A stretch of 64,000 bases of DNA from ATM1 sp003577165 (GTDB lineage Bacteria; Armatimonadota; Fimbriimonadia; Fimbriimonadales; ATM1): the NCBI GenBank assembly GCA_030263715.1, contig SZPM01000004.1, positions 1 through 64,000 of the forward strand, in the 5' to 3' direction. Position numbers and translations under genes: made by a program. Below are positions 9,141-18,258 of the stretch, piece after piece (within the stretch, counting starts at the first letter, position 1; the number at the start of each line of letters is the position of its first letter). Under the pieces are notes generated by a model. That model saw only the letters and a list, made by a program, of their open reading frames with translations. It was not told where the DNA came from and made no database searches.

Positions 9141-9563
9141 TTAGCGTCCCTCCTTGATCACGTCCTTGAGACCCTGGAAGTACCTCTGACTCATCAGGCT
9201 CAAAGCGCCGAAGTGGAGGTGCGTTTCCGTGAGCGCTGCGACCTCTCGCTCGAGATCGACTCCGTTGCCATCCAGACGGATGCTCCGGTTCTCACGGGCC
9301 ACCTTCGGGCCGTTCTCGAATGAGGTGACCTCGCCGGGAACCACTTCCGACCACAGCGCCTGTTGCGGTTCTGCAGCGGGGCCGAGTTTCGGAGAGCCCA
9401 CTTCGTCGAGCGCGACCGTGAAATCGAAGTCGCGCCGCTTGTAGCCCGGCGTGCTGATGTTCGCCAGGTTCGACGCGAGGACGTGCTGTCGCTTGGCGGC
9501 TCGCCCAAGGGCGAGTTCCAACCGGTCGCTGGTCGGGCCGAAAAGTCGGTCCAGTATTCTCAA
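9141..9563 (-). CDS. flgB: Flagellar basal-body rod protein FlgB
   Basis: FlgB is a proximal rod protein and the first gene of the minus-strand flagellar operon. It shows the axial-protein N-terminal motif RQHVLASNLANISTPGYKRR and the C-terminal ALSLMSQRYFQGLKDVIKEG. No ATG fits. I chose TTG 9563 (reading MRILDRLFG, as FlgB usually begins), which is preceded by GATAGGAAG at 6 nt. A TTG 24 bp upstream (9587) is the alternative. At 140 residues the length is normal. Confidence 0.93.
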   Translation of the reverse strand: MRILDRLFGPTSDRLELALGRAAKRQHVLASNLANISTPGYKRRDFDFTVALDEVGSPKLGPAAEPQQALWSEVVPGEVTSFENGPKVARENRSIRLDGNGVDLEREVAALTETHLHFGALSLMSQRYFQGLKDVIKEGR

Positions 9564-9788
9564 GTGACGCTTCCTATCGAGCGCCAATCCGTGGTCTATT
9601 CGGCGTGCAGTCCTTTGACGCCAGGCCGAACTAACCTAGTCCGGCTCACTTGGATATTCGGTCCGATTCGCCGTTTCCTCAGTCCGGGCAGCCGTGGGGC
9701 CGGCCCCGTGGCAGGTGCGGCGGTTCGGTTATAATGCGCCGACTTTGAGGTGGGCCCCCTCTGGGCGGCCCGCGCCCTGGAGACCCGC
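9564..9788. promoter_or_regulatory. Divergent control region between flgB and greA
   Basis: This ~225-bp intergenic stretch must hold the promoters of the flagellar operon (minus) and of greA-lysS (plus). It contains a perfect 12-bp palindrome GGGGCCGGCCCC at 9696-9707 and a consensus -10 box at 9730-9735. No convincing sigma-28 (TAAA-N15-GCCGATAA) site was seen in front of flgB. Confidence 0.45.
9708..9735 (+). promoter_or_regulatory. Putative sigma-70 promoter of greA-lysS
   Basis: A perfect -10 hexamer TATAAT (9730-9735) lies 16 nt after GTGGCA (9708-9713), which matches 4 of 6 bases of the -35 consensus. The start site would fall near 9742, giving a GC-rich leader of about 47 nt before the greA ATG. 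The -35 arm lies against the GGGGCCGGCCCC palindrome, which could therefore be an operator (inference). Confidence 0.45.
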
Positions 9789-10283
9789 ATGCCCGAGAGA
9801 GAAGACGCAATCTGGCTGACCCCGGAAGGTCACAAAGCCTTAACCAAGGAACTCGAGCATCTCTCCACCGTCCGCCGCCATGAGTTGGCCGAGAGGCTCC
9901 GGGAGAGCCGCGAGCACGGCGAATTCGGTGAGGACAACAGCGAGTTGGACGAACTCAAGTTTGAGCAGGCGGTGATCGAGCAGAGAATCGAGTACCTCAA
10001 GGAGGTTCTCTCGAACTCAGCCGTCCTTTCCGCCGCCGACGTGCCCACGAGGACGGTCGGCATCGGCTCGAGGGTCAGCCTGTTGGACACGAGGGGGCGC
10101 AAGAAGATTGACGTCATCCTCGTAAGCGATGCCGAAGCAGAACGCGGTCCGGAATTCGTATCGGACGACTCGCCGCTCGGAGTGGCGATTCTCGGGAGAA
10201 AGAAGGGTGAGAAATTCACTTTCGACGCGCCCGCCGGCAAGGTCACGTACGAAATCCTCCGGATCGGGAAATCCGTGAAGTGA
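9789..10283 (+). CDS. greA: Transcription elongation factor GreA
   Basis: GreA rescues backtracked RNA polymerase by stimulating transcript cleavage through the secondary channel. The 164 residues comprise an N-terminal antiparallel coiled coil with acidic tip residues (GEFGEDNSELDELKFEQ, ~41-57) and a C-terminal FKBP-like domain (SPLGVAILGRKKGEKFTF). ATG 9789 (MPEREDAIWLTPEG) was chosen by family alignment. The open frame extends 39 bp upstream without a better start. It overlaps lysS by 4 bp (GTGA), a common greA-lysS pairing. Confidence 0.96.
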   Translation: MPEREDAIWLTPEGHKALTKELEHLSTVRRHELAERLRESREHGEFGEDNSELDELKFEQAVIEQRIEYLKEVLSNSAVLSAADVPTRTVGIGSRVSLLDTRGRKKIDVILVSDAEAERGPEFVSDDSPLGVAILGRKKGEKFTFDAPAGKVTYEILRIGKSVK

Positions 10284-11773
10284 GCGCCGAAGGCGACGTC
10301 CGATCGATCCGAATTCGTGAACTCGAACAGCTCAGAAGCTTGGGTCACGACCCTTACGCTTTCGAGGAGTATCCGACCAGCCATCTGCCTGCGGAGATTC
10401 ATGAACGATTCTCGGAACTCGAGGGGACCGTGGTTTCGCTTCCGGGTCGTATCACCTCGCTCCGCGAAATGGGGAAGGCGTCCTTCGCAGACATTACTCG
10501 CGACGGCGCGCGCATCCAGGTCTACATAAAGAAAGACGACGTCGGCGATCCGGCGTGGGAGATCTTCAAACTCGTCGACATAGGGGACATCGTCGGCGTG
10601 AAGGGAGAGGTATTCAAGACTCGAACCGGGGAAACAAGCATTCACGTTCGTGAACTTGCTGTTCTCGCAAAGTGCTTCCACGCGCTCCCTTTGGGCAAGG
10701 AGAAAGAGGGCCAGAGGTGGTACGGCCTCGCGGACGTCGAAGAGAGGTACAGGCGGCGCTATCTCGACCTGATCGCGAATCCCACGAGTCGGAAATTGCT
10801 CATCGCGCGCTCGCGCATCGTGCAAGAGACGAGAAGGTACCTAGACGCAAGAGGCTTTTTGGAAGTCGAAACGCCGGTTTTGGAACACGAGGTCGGCGGC
10901 GCGGCAGCTCGGCCATTCATCACGTTTCACAACGCGCTCGAAATCGAACTGAAGCTGCGCATCTCCCTTGAACTCCACTTGAAGCGCCTCATCGTGGGAG
11001 GCCTCGACAAGGTCTATGAGATCGGGAGGGTTTTCCGAAACGAAGGCATCAGCACGCGACACAACCCGGAATTCACGCTTCTTGAACTCTACCAAGCCTA
11101 CGCTAAGATGGAAGACATCCAGCAACTGGTCGAGGAACTGGTTCGACACGTTGCCGTGGAGGTGTTCGATTCAGAGACGATTACAGTCGACGGAAGGGCA
11201 GTTGACTTCTCGAAGCCGTGGCATCGGATCGATCTGCTCGAAGCGATCGAACGGTACGCTGGAGTGTCGCCATCCGCCTTCGACGACCTTGAGTCCGCGA
11301 AGGCAGCCTTAGAGCGAGTCGGTATTTCGTCGGAGGACGAGGACTCGGTGGGCGGAATCATCGAAAAGCTGCTGGAGCGCTTCGTCGAGCCCGAATTGCT
11401 GGAGCCGACCTTCGTTGAGAACTATCCGCTGGAAACCTCGCCTCTTGCGAAGACGCATCCTGCGAATCCTCGTTTGACGCGGCGGTTCGAAGGATATATC
11501 GGCGGCAGGGAGATCTGCAATGCCTTCAGCGAACTCAACGACCCGATCGACCAGCGCACCCGAATGGAACGTCAGGCCGAAATGCTCGCTGCTGGAAACG
11601 AAGAAGCAAATCCAGTTGACGAGGACTTCCTGTACGCATTGGAAATCGGCATGCCACCAACGGGAGGCCTCGGTATTGGCATGGACCGATTGGCGATGAT
11701 CCTCGGCGGAGCGGACAGCATTCGCGACGTCATTCTCTTTCCGACGCTGCGTCCTCTGTCGCCGGAAGAATAG
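10280..11773 (+). CDS. lysS: Lysyl-tRNA synthetase, class II
   Basis: LysS charges tRNA-Lys with lysine. The 497-residue protein has an OB-fold anticodon-binding domain (~50-150, with LPGRITSLREMGKASFADI) and a class II catalytic core. Motif 2 is KVYEIGRVFRNEGISTRHNP (~245-264) and motif 3 is GGLGIGMDRLAMIL (~461-474). The start is a GTG overlapping the greA stop, consistent with coupled translation. The C-terminus ends shortly after DVILFPTLRPL, as in bacterial LysS. Confidence 0.97.
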   Translation: MSAEGDVRSIRIRELEQLRSLGHDPYAFEEYPTSHLPAEIHERFSELEGTVVSLPGRITSLREMGKASFADITRDGARIQVYIKKDDVGDPAWEIFKLVDIGDIVGVKGEVFKTRTGETSIHVRELAVLAKCFHALPLGKEKEGQRWYGLADVEERYRRRYLDLIANPTSRKLLIARSRIVQETRRYLDARGFLEVETPVLEHEVGGAAARPFITFHNALEIELKLRISLELHLKRLIVGGLDKVYEIGRVFRNEGISTRHNPEFTLLELYQAYAKMEDIQQLVEELVRHVAVEVFDSETITVDGRAVDFSKPWHRIDLLEAIERYAGVSPSAFDDLESAKAALERVGISSEDEDSVGGIIEKLLERFVEPELLEPTFVENYPLETSPLAKTHPANPRLTRRFEGYIGGREICNAFSELNDPIDQRTRMERQAEMLAAGNEEANPVDEDFLYALEIGMPPTGGLGIGMDRLAMILGGADSIRDVILFPTLRPLSPEE

Positions 11774-11829
11774 CCTAAGCGTGGACCCCGCGAGGTCACG
11801 CGCCTTTCTGTTATCATCTCCCGGATCGG

Positions 11830-13038
11830 ATGTCCTCCCAAACTCGCGCCCTCTCCGCAATCTTCGTCACCGTGATGGTCGACATGCTGAGTTTCGGACT
11901 CGTGATGCCGAACCTTCAGTTGACGTTGGAGCGGTTCGGTACGAAGGACTGGCACCTCGGGTTGATCCTCGCGAGTTTCTCGCTGGCGACGTTTATCTCC
12001 GCCCCGATTGCGGGTCGGCTCAGCGATCGGTTCGGCAGGAAGCCTGTGCTGCTGGCTGGAGCGATTCTGAACGTTATTTCCTTCGTTCTCTACGCTCGCG
12101 CGGACACGGTCGGGTGGATCCTTGCCTCGCGCATATTTGGGGGTCTCGGCGCATCCAACCTCTCTGCAGCCTTCGCTTACGTCGCCGATAACTCCCCCCC
12201 GGAAAGGCGCGCGCAGGCGATGGCCTTGATTGGCGCTGCATTTGGCATGGGATTCATCCTGGGGCCCGTCGTGGGCGGGCAACTGGCCGAATACGGCGGG
12301 AACCGCTTGCTGGGAGAAGTGAGCGCGGTCATCTGCGTCGTTAACGTCTTCTGGATTCTCGTCGCTCTGCCAGAACCTCGGGGGGAGAGAAGTCGCGAGT
12401 CCGCAGCCGTATTCAGCGTTTCGAAGTTCGTTCAGGCTGTAACAAACCCGCAACTCGGCGCGTTGCTGTTGATGTTCTTTGCGTACAACTTCGCCTTCTC
12501 CAACATGGAGTCCACTTTCTTCCGCCTGATGTTCCATCGGTTTGGATTGGAGGAAGGACCGAGTGGAAGGATCTTAGGATTCGTCGGGCTTGTGATGGTG
12601 ATCATGCAGGCCGCTGTAGTCGGCAGGCTCGTTCGGAGAATCGGAGAAGTCCGCATGATACGGGCGGGGATCTTAATGGTCGCGCCATTCCTTGCGATCC
12701 TGCCGTTCGTGCCGAGCCCGGCGGCGGTTTACCTTGTGAGCATTCCTTTGGCTGCCGGGTCGGCGATGTACACACCCTCAGTTCAGGCGCTGATCAGTAA
12801 GACTGCATCGAAGTCAATTCAAGGCGGCGTAATGGGCGTTACGCAAGGACTCGGGGCGATGGCGCGCATCCTGGGCCCGACTGTGGGGAACTCACTGTTC
12901 GGCGTGTGGCATCCGCTGCCTTATGTCACCGCCGGAGTGGTGATGGCGCTCCCCCTCGCTATTTCGTGGTATGCGTTGAGACCGTCGAGCCATCTCGCTC
13001 CGTCGGCTCCCGATCAAAGCGGCGCACACGGATCATAG
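11830..13038 (+). CDS. MFS transporter (TetA/multidrug-type)
   Basis: A 402-residue major facilitator protein with about 12 membrane helices. It begins with the TetA-like motif VDMLSFGLVMPNLQLTLERF. The loop 2-3 signature reads GRLSDRFGRKPVLLAG, and motif C-like GAAFGMGFILGPVVGG is in helix 5. The substrate cannot be inferred; drug or small-metabolite proton antiport is usual for this branch. A TATCAT -10-like box lies 12 nt before the ATG. The 3' end overlaps the convergent helicase gene by 80 bp. Confidence 0.88.
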   Translation: MSSQTRALSAIFVTVMVDMLSFGLVMPNLQLTLERFGTKDWHLGLILASFSLATFISAPIAGRLSDRFGRKPVLLAGAILNVISFVLYARADTVGWILASRIFGGLGASNLSAAFAYVADNSPPERRAQAMALIGAAFGMGFILGPVVGGQLAEYGGNRLLGEVSAVICVVNVFWILVALPEPRGERSRESAAVFSVSKFVQAVTNPQLGALLLMFFAYNFAFSNMESTFFRLMFHRFGLEEGPSGRILGFVGLVMVIMQAAVVGRLVRRIGEVRMIRAGILMVAPFLAILPFVPSPAAVYLVSIPLAAGSAMYTPSVQALISKTASKSIQGGVMGVTQGLGAMARILGPTVGNSLFGVWHPLPYVTAGVVMALPLAISWYALRPSSHLAPSAPDQSGAHGS

Positions 13039-15328
13039 GTGTGGGTCCGCTGCGTGGACGGATCCGATTGACGAGGTCCACCCAGGAGTTCCGCTTCGCT
13101 TTCGCTGAAGGAGGTTGCGCGATGCACAGCCTACGCTTTGCTCGCGTCATCCCGACGTACAGGAGCCTTCGATCTTCGGCCCGCTCGTGCTCCTCTCTTT
13201 GCGCTGCGACCGCGTGGTAGCAGGACACCTTCGTGCTTTGAGTGCACGGAACCACAACCCCTCCGTCCCCGTCGATCAAGAGATCCACCCAACGAGAGCC
13301 TGCGCTCGACTTGGCGTAGAGGACGACGACGGGCCATTCGAGCCCCTTCGCTTGATGAATCGTCGTGATGCGAACCGCATCGGCCGAGTCCGAAAGGACC
13401 GCGGCATCTCCCTTCTGAGTTCGGAGCCTGCGCTTGTTCTCGAGCCAAACCGCGAACTCGAGGCCGTTCATCTCCGGCCTATCACAAGCGTACAAGAACA
13501 TCTGACGAACGTTTGCGATGAGTTGATCTCCGTGCGGAAGAGTCGCAAGCCGGGCATCGAGCGACGTCGCCTCGGCCAACTCGGAGAGAATCTGCCACGC
13601 AGGCAGCCACTCGATTCGTCGAGACAGCCGATGAAACCAAGATGAGAATGCGTCCAGCGCACGCAGATCGCTCTTGTCGAAAGTCAGCTCGTCCGTTCCG
13701 AGAGCCTCGTACGCCGAGATACCGCCCGACTTCGCGTGCAGCGCCAAAGCGAATGCGCCGTCAGCGCTCACGCCGACGATGGGAGATCTCAGCGTTGCGA
13801 GGAGATGCAGGTCGCTCTTGGGATCCCAGAGCGCCTTGAGCACGCTCCCAACGTCCAGGACTTCCTGGCGCGAGAAATAGTGCCGGCCGGTCGCTGACTC
13901 GGAGTACGGAATCGAAAGTGACGCCAGCCCCATCGCAATGGGCTCCACGTCGGCGTGACTGCGCAACAGGATCGTGATGTCGCGTGGAGGAATGCCCTCT
14001 GCGATCAACTCATGAACTCCCGTTGCTATCTGAATCCCGACGCTTCGATCGTCGAGGTGCCACATCTCGACGGGTTCCGACCTTTCGGCCCCAGGGTCGG
14101 ACTCGTTCGAGACTTCTTCGCCGAACGGATCTACTTCGCGCGCATGGGGGTGTCTCATTTGCACGAACTCGTCGTTCCAGATGCTTTTGAAGATCGACTC
14201 CACGACATGAAGCACCGGTCGCGGGTTGCGCCAGTTTGTGTAAAGGGTCTTGCAGAGAGCGGCATCGAATTGACGAATAAAGAGCTCGCGGCGCGCGCCA
14301 CGGAAGCCGTAGATCGCCTGCTGAGGGTCGCCGACGAGCACGAGGCTCCGCGTGGGCGTCGCCCGAATCAGTCTGTATTGAAGTGGATTAAGATCCTGGG
14401 CCTCGTCCACGAGGAGCCACCGGTATTTGCCTTCCAGGAGATGCGGATGTGTTTCAAGTAGTTCGCATGCGCGCAACTCGAGTTCCGAAAAGTCTAAGAA
14501 ATTGCCGGCCCGCATTTCTGCAAGTCCGATCCGCCAAGCGAGGAGGCCGAGTCGCGCCAGGCCGACGGCTACAGCGGTCATTGTCGGATCGGTACCGAGA
14601 GGCAACGCCTTCGACACCCACGCCGGCTTGCGAATCTTTTTGCTGGCAAGGAGACTCAGCACGGCATCGAGATCGAGTTGCCAGCCATCGGGCGGCGGCT
14701 CGCCCAGCAACTCGGTAAGAAGATCGCGAATCCTGTACTCCCAGGATCGTTCGACGGCAGCGGGGGATTCAGTGAGTTCCTCCAGCCTTTCGGGAGTTCT
14801 TCCGGCGGTGCGAAATTCCGTGACGATTCGAGCGATCTTGCCGGCGAGATCGTCGCCGGAGAGTGGATTCCGGTCTCCGTACTGCTCCACCGCTGCTCGA
14901 ACGAATTCGTCTTCGGCCGTCAATTCGTGAATGGCGCGCTCGGAAGCCCTGCGGAAGAGATCAGGCGCGGAATCCTCCGAGAGAACGTCGAAATCTGGGT
15001 CAATGCCGGCCTCGAATGGATATTCACGCAGCAGCCGCTCGCAGTAGGCATGCACGGTCGTGATGGGACCCGAGAGGGCGAGCCGCGCTTCCCGCTCGAG
15101 ATCTCTCTTCCTCAGTTCTTCTGCAATTCGAAGCCGCATTTCTGCGGCAGCCTTTCGGGTGAACGTGATTGCGAGAATCTCTTCCGGCGTGCCGGATTCC
15201 TCACAGACGTAACGAAGATACCGGCTTACCAGAACGTGCGTCTTTCCTGCCCCGGCGCCTGCTCGGATGACGAGCGTTTCGGAGTCAGCGCGAATGGCCT
15301 CCTCTTGTTCGGGAACGAACGAGATCAT
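12959..15328 (-). CDS. addA: UvrD/AddA-like superfamily 1 DNA helicase without nuclease domain
   Basis: A 789-residue SF1A helicase. Walker A is RAGAGAGKTHVL (~22-33), preceded by the Q motif FVPEQEEAIRAD. Motif II is VDEAQDLNPLQYRLI (DEAQD ~308-312), motif III is GDPQQAIYGFRGA and motif VI is DRRLLYVGMTRAKRRL (~722-737). AddA proteins normally run to about 1,200 residues with a C-terminal PD-(D/E)XK nuclease; here the protein stops ~50 residues after motif VI. ATG 15328 overlaps the upstream addB-like stop (ATGA), so the pair is coupled. The role is inferred to be double-strand-break end processing. The 3' end overlaps the MFS gene by 80 bp. Confidence 0.85.
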   Translation of the reverse strand: MISFVPEQEEAIRADSETLVIRAGAGAGKTHVLVSRYLRYVCEESGTPEEILAITFTRKAAAEMRLRIAEELRKRDLEREARLALSGPITTVHAYCERLLREYPFEAGIDPDFDVLSEDSAPDLFRRASERAIHELTAEDEFVRAAVEQYGDRNPLSGDDLAGKIARIVTEFRTAGRTPERLEELTESPAAVERSWEYRIRDLLTELLGEPPPDGWQLDLDAVLSLLASKKIRKPAWVSKALPLGTDPTMTAVAVGLARLGLLAWRIGLAEMRAGNFLDFSELELRACELLETHPHLLEGKYRWLLVDEAQDLNPLQYRLIRATPTRSLVLVGDPQQAIYGFRGARRELFIRQFDAALCKTLYTNWRNPRPVLHVVESIFKSIWNDEFVQMRHPHAREVDPFGEEVSNESDPGAERSEPVEMWHLDDRSVGIQIATGVHELIAEGIPPRDITILLRSHADVEPIAMGLASLSIPYSESATGRHYFSRQEVLDVGSVLKALWDPKSDLHLLATLRSPIVGVSADGAFALALHAKSGGISAYEALGTDELTFDKSDLRALDAFSSWFHRLSRRIEWLPAWQILSELAEATSLDARLATLPHGDQLIANVRQMFLYACDRPEMNGLEFAVWLENKRRLRTQKGDAAVLSDSADAVRITTIHQAKGLEWPVVVLYAKSSAGSRWVDLLIDGDGGVVVPCTQSTKVSCYHAVAAQREEHERAEDRRLLYVGMTRAKRRLCIAQPPSAKAKRNSWVDLVNRIRPRSGPTPMIRVRRFDREPTERDGSTVSTHTTK

Positions 15329-18258
15329 GGCGGTGAGGAGTCCAGCGCGAGAATGTAAGGGTTGGAAAACTCTGACCGGCGACAAAACGGCCCCAAGTTG
15401 CACCTTGTACAGTGTTCTCCCGGTGTCGGGACGGGATCGCCTGTCATCGCAACTCGAATCAGGTTCTTAACTTCGTTCGCGTATCTCTCCGCGAACCTTC
15501 GAAATGTCTCTTGACCGTGATGTTCGTCTTCTCCCGATCCTGTGTCTGCGTACAGACCCTTGTCGTGGTGCTGCTCGACTCTCTTTGCGGAACCGCGATT
15601 CGGTCGGATCAGTAGCTTTCGGCGCTGAAACTGAGGGTTGTCGAAGCAGGCTGCTGCGTCTGCCTGGTCGCGCGGCAAGAGCAGAAGTAGAGTGCCCGCG
15701 CTAAATCGAAATCGTTCGTCTGGATCCGGCCCTGAGAAATATCCAAATCTTAACGGCACGAGGGAGCCGTCGCGGCTGTAGAGGACGTCGATTCGTTCGT
15801 CCACAGGAACCTGTCGGTCGCCCATTGGTATTGCCGTTCGGAAGTTTGCTCCGCCCTGGGCGGCGAAGTCATGCAAAGAGAGGTTTTGTCCAACCGCTTG
15901 CAGTTGCCAGAGATGCCGCGCGTTCATCTCTCGGATTGCGAAACTACGCAGCAGTTTGGGAGCCGAAACGCGAATGACCTCCAACGTGTGGTCGTCGAAC
16001 TGCGCGCCATGTTGCTCAAGGATGAGATCGAGGGCGCCGAGGAGTCGCCGTTCGAGATCTTCCGCCGATTCGGCCGATGTGAGGTCCACGTTGCGGATCG
16101 CCTTGTAGATCAAGTCTGTTGTCCAGGCTGCATCTTCGCCGCTCAGGCCTAGCTTCGCTCGCGCGAAGTATTGGAACGGACAGTAGCGCAGCAATTGGAG
16201 GTGCGACAGTGTGAGCCGGGGGGGCAACTCGCCCAGTAAGTTGCGCACATTGGGAGATCGTATCGCCGTATCGGAAGAGTTCTGGGTGAACGATTTAAGC
16301 GCAGCGGCAGCGGCTTCGAGTTCCTCATCCAGTTTGAGCGGGTCCTTGCCGGAGAACTTCCTCCACTCGGCAGCCGCGATGGCTTCCGCTTGCGTGACGG
16401 CGTGGGTCGTATCTGGAAACCTCCGTTCCACAGGGTATTCGATCTGCTGTACGTCCGGATCGCTCGACACCATCTCTTCGAGGAAGACCGACCTGATGTT
16501 GATCCGGTCACCGACCTGTGCCGGCCAGAAAAAGTCGATGGCGTCGGCTGCGCACAGCAGCCGATAAAACTCCCGCCTCTCTTCTTCTGCAACTTCGTAA
16601 CTCGATCTTAGGGGCTGATCGGGGATTCTCTGGCGCGCTTCGTCGAGGAGGATCGGATTCTCAACGCGCCTGTGAGGGAATCGGCCGTCAACCATTCCAA
16701 GAGCGATTAGGTATTCGCAGTTTCCGACCTGATGCACGTCGGAGACGACGCGCAGGTCCCCGAAACGGTGTACGCGGTAAGTTGCATCTCTCCAGGCTTC
16801 GCGCGCGGCGCGAACGAATTCCACGCAACTCAGTTTCGTGCCAGGCGGCATTTTGAGCGCGTGCACGAAAAGTGAGTTCACGAGTTCATGCCGCGCAGCG
16901 GCGTCGCGAGTTGCAGCGAAAGAGTCGCCGTCCGATCCCATGTCGAGCCAGTCGACCTCGGCCAGCAAGTGGCTCAATTCATGAACCCAGCCGGACAGGG
17001 TGAGCGCACGGTCCTGATTCGACTTGCGCCACCGAAGCACGTTGCCGAACGACAAAGGCAGTTCCGTGGGCGGTGATTCCGACGCCGCGTGCCAGAAGTT
17101 GGAAGACCTTCGCAGCGCGTTCGCAGCCTGCGATGCACCCGCCCTGGACTCTCTGCTGAGTCGCCAGTAGGGAGACTGGAAGAGGTCCGCTACACCTCTT
17201 GCAAAGGGGTCGGCGACGCAGTCCAGCACAGCCATGAGGTGCCTCGCAAAACCGTTTGCGAGGAGCGGCTCAGGCCTCGAGATCTCGAGGTCGACGCCGA
17301 ATCGAGTCGCTGCAACTTCCAGGAGCGGACCGTATTCATCGAGGGCCCGGCACAAGATGCAGATTCGACTCCACGGAGTGCCATTTCGATTCGCATACAC
17401 CGCATGGCGGAGAGCCCACTCGGTTTCCATCGTCACGTCTGCAGTACGCGCAATCCTGATCTGTGTTGGCCGGGCCGACTGGGTCGCTCTAACTGGGTCG
17501 GAGTGTCCAGCGCGAGCAGACGATGAGAATTGTTCTCGCAATTTCACGGTCTCGGGAAAGAACTCGGCGTCTTCCCCATGCTTCTCGCACACGAGCACGA
17601 CTGCGATCCCCGAGGCAGCCATCCACGAAGCGAATCGGAGGAACAGCTCCGGCCACTGTCTTTCTCCCACCCAATAGACGACTCCGAGGCCGCTTGGTCG
17701 AACGGGCGGTGATTCGATCACGCGCATCATCGCCAGAGACAATGTCGTAAGTCGGTTGTGGTCCAAGGAAGACTCAAACTTGGAGACCATGTCGGCGAAA
17801 TGCGACGGTTTGCCTTCGAGTCCTTTCAGCACGTTGGGTTCGACGCACGCATACCGAAGTTCGCTTGCGGCATCGGCGAACGCCAGGTGAAACCCGCGAA
17901 GGGATTTCGCCTTCGCAAAGGGGCTGCCCTCTACGAGGTCTGCCGATATGAGAGCGGCAATTGCTGCCTGATGGTCGCGACCCACTACTCTGCGGATCGG
18001 CAAGTCCGCGCAGTTCGCGAACATTCCGACGAGATCGCCAAGCGACCGAATCTCGCCCACGACTTCGGGTGAGGCCCCCCCGTCCTCTGAGCTCTCAAGG
18101 ACGATGTCTCTCGCAAGCGCAAGCGTTGGAGCGGAGGTCGAGACGATCGCAGCGGAGTCATGCTTTAGGAATTCCGAGACGACGGCCTTCAGGGTGGCGA
18201 AACCAGGCGTCGCTTCGAGCAAGGAGACCTGAGCCTTCGGCCAGTTCGCCATCTTCAC
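15325..18258 (-). CDS. addB: AddB/RexB-like subunit with Fe-S cluster and degenerate nuclease domain
   Basis: A 977-residue protein with the AddB layout: an N-terminal helicase-like half lacking a Walker A motif (LLEATPGFATLKAVV at that place) and a C-terminal nuclease-like domain. Four cysteines match the AddB iron-sulfur staple: C693 in RYCPFQYF, then C950, C953 and C959 in HCTRCNLGPFC. The usual GRIDRID...VVDYKTG catalytic core reads VDERIDVLYSRDGSLVPLRFGYFSG. D824 is kept, but the D-x-K dyad is replaced by R837-F838-G839. The start is GTG 18258 (GTGA overlap with the cation transporter) or ATG 18252, which has AAGG 6 nt upstream. Confidence 0.8.
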   Translation of the reverse strand: MKMANWPKAQVSLLEATPGFATLKAVVSEFLKHDSAAIVSTSAPTLALARDIVLESSEDGGASPEVVGEIRSLGDLVGMFANCADLPIRRVVGRDHQAAIAALISADLVEGSPFAKAKSLRGFHLAFADAASELRYACVEPNVLKGLEGKPSHFADMVSKFESSLDHNRLTTLSLAMMRVIESPPVRPSGLGVVYWVGERQWPELFLRFASWMAASGIAVVLVCEKHGEDAEFFPETVKLREQFSSSARAGHSDPVRATQSARPTQIRIARTADVTMETEWALRHAVYANRNGTPWSRICILCRALDEYGPLLEVAATRFGVDLEISRPEPLLANGFARHLMAVLDCVADPFARGVADLFQSPYWRLSRESRAGASQAANALRRSSNFWHAASESPPTELPLSFGNVLRWRKSNQDRALTLSGWVHELSHLLAEVDWLDMGSDGDSFAATRDAAARHELVNSLFVHALKMPPGTKLSCVEFVRAAREAWRDATYRVHRFGDLRVVSDVHQVGNCEYLIALGMVDGRFPHRRVENPILLDEARQRIPDQPLRSSYEVAEEERREFYRLLCAADAIDFFWPAQVGDRINIRSVFLEEMVSSDPDVQQIEYPVERRFPDTTHAVTQAEAIAAAEWRKFSGKDPLKLDEELEAAAAALKSFTQNSSDTAIRSPNVRNLLGELPPRLTLSHLQLLRYCPFQYFARAKLGLSGEDAAWTTDLIYKAIRNVDLTSAESAEDLERRLLGALDLILEQHGAQFDDHTLEVIRVSAPKLLRSFAIREMNARHLWQLQAVGQNLSLHDFAAQGGANFRTAIPMGDRQVPVDERIDVLYSRDGSLVPLRFGYFSGPDPDERFRFSAGTLLLLLPRDQADAAACFDNPQFQRRKLLIRPNRGSAKRVEQHHDKGLYADTGSGEDEHHGQETFRRFAERYANEVKNLIRVAMTGDPVPTPGEHCTRCNLGPFCRRSEFSNPYILALDSSPP

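Noticed and set aside
9564..9788. Sigma-28 (FliA) promoter before flgB
   Set aside because: A CAAA...GCCGAATA-like pattern exists but the spacer is far too short for the consensus.
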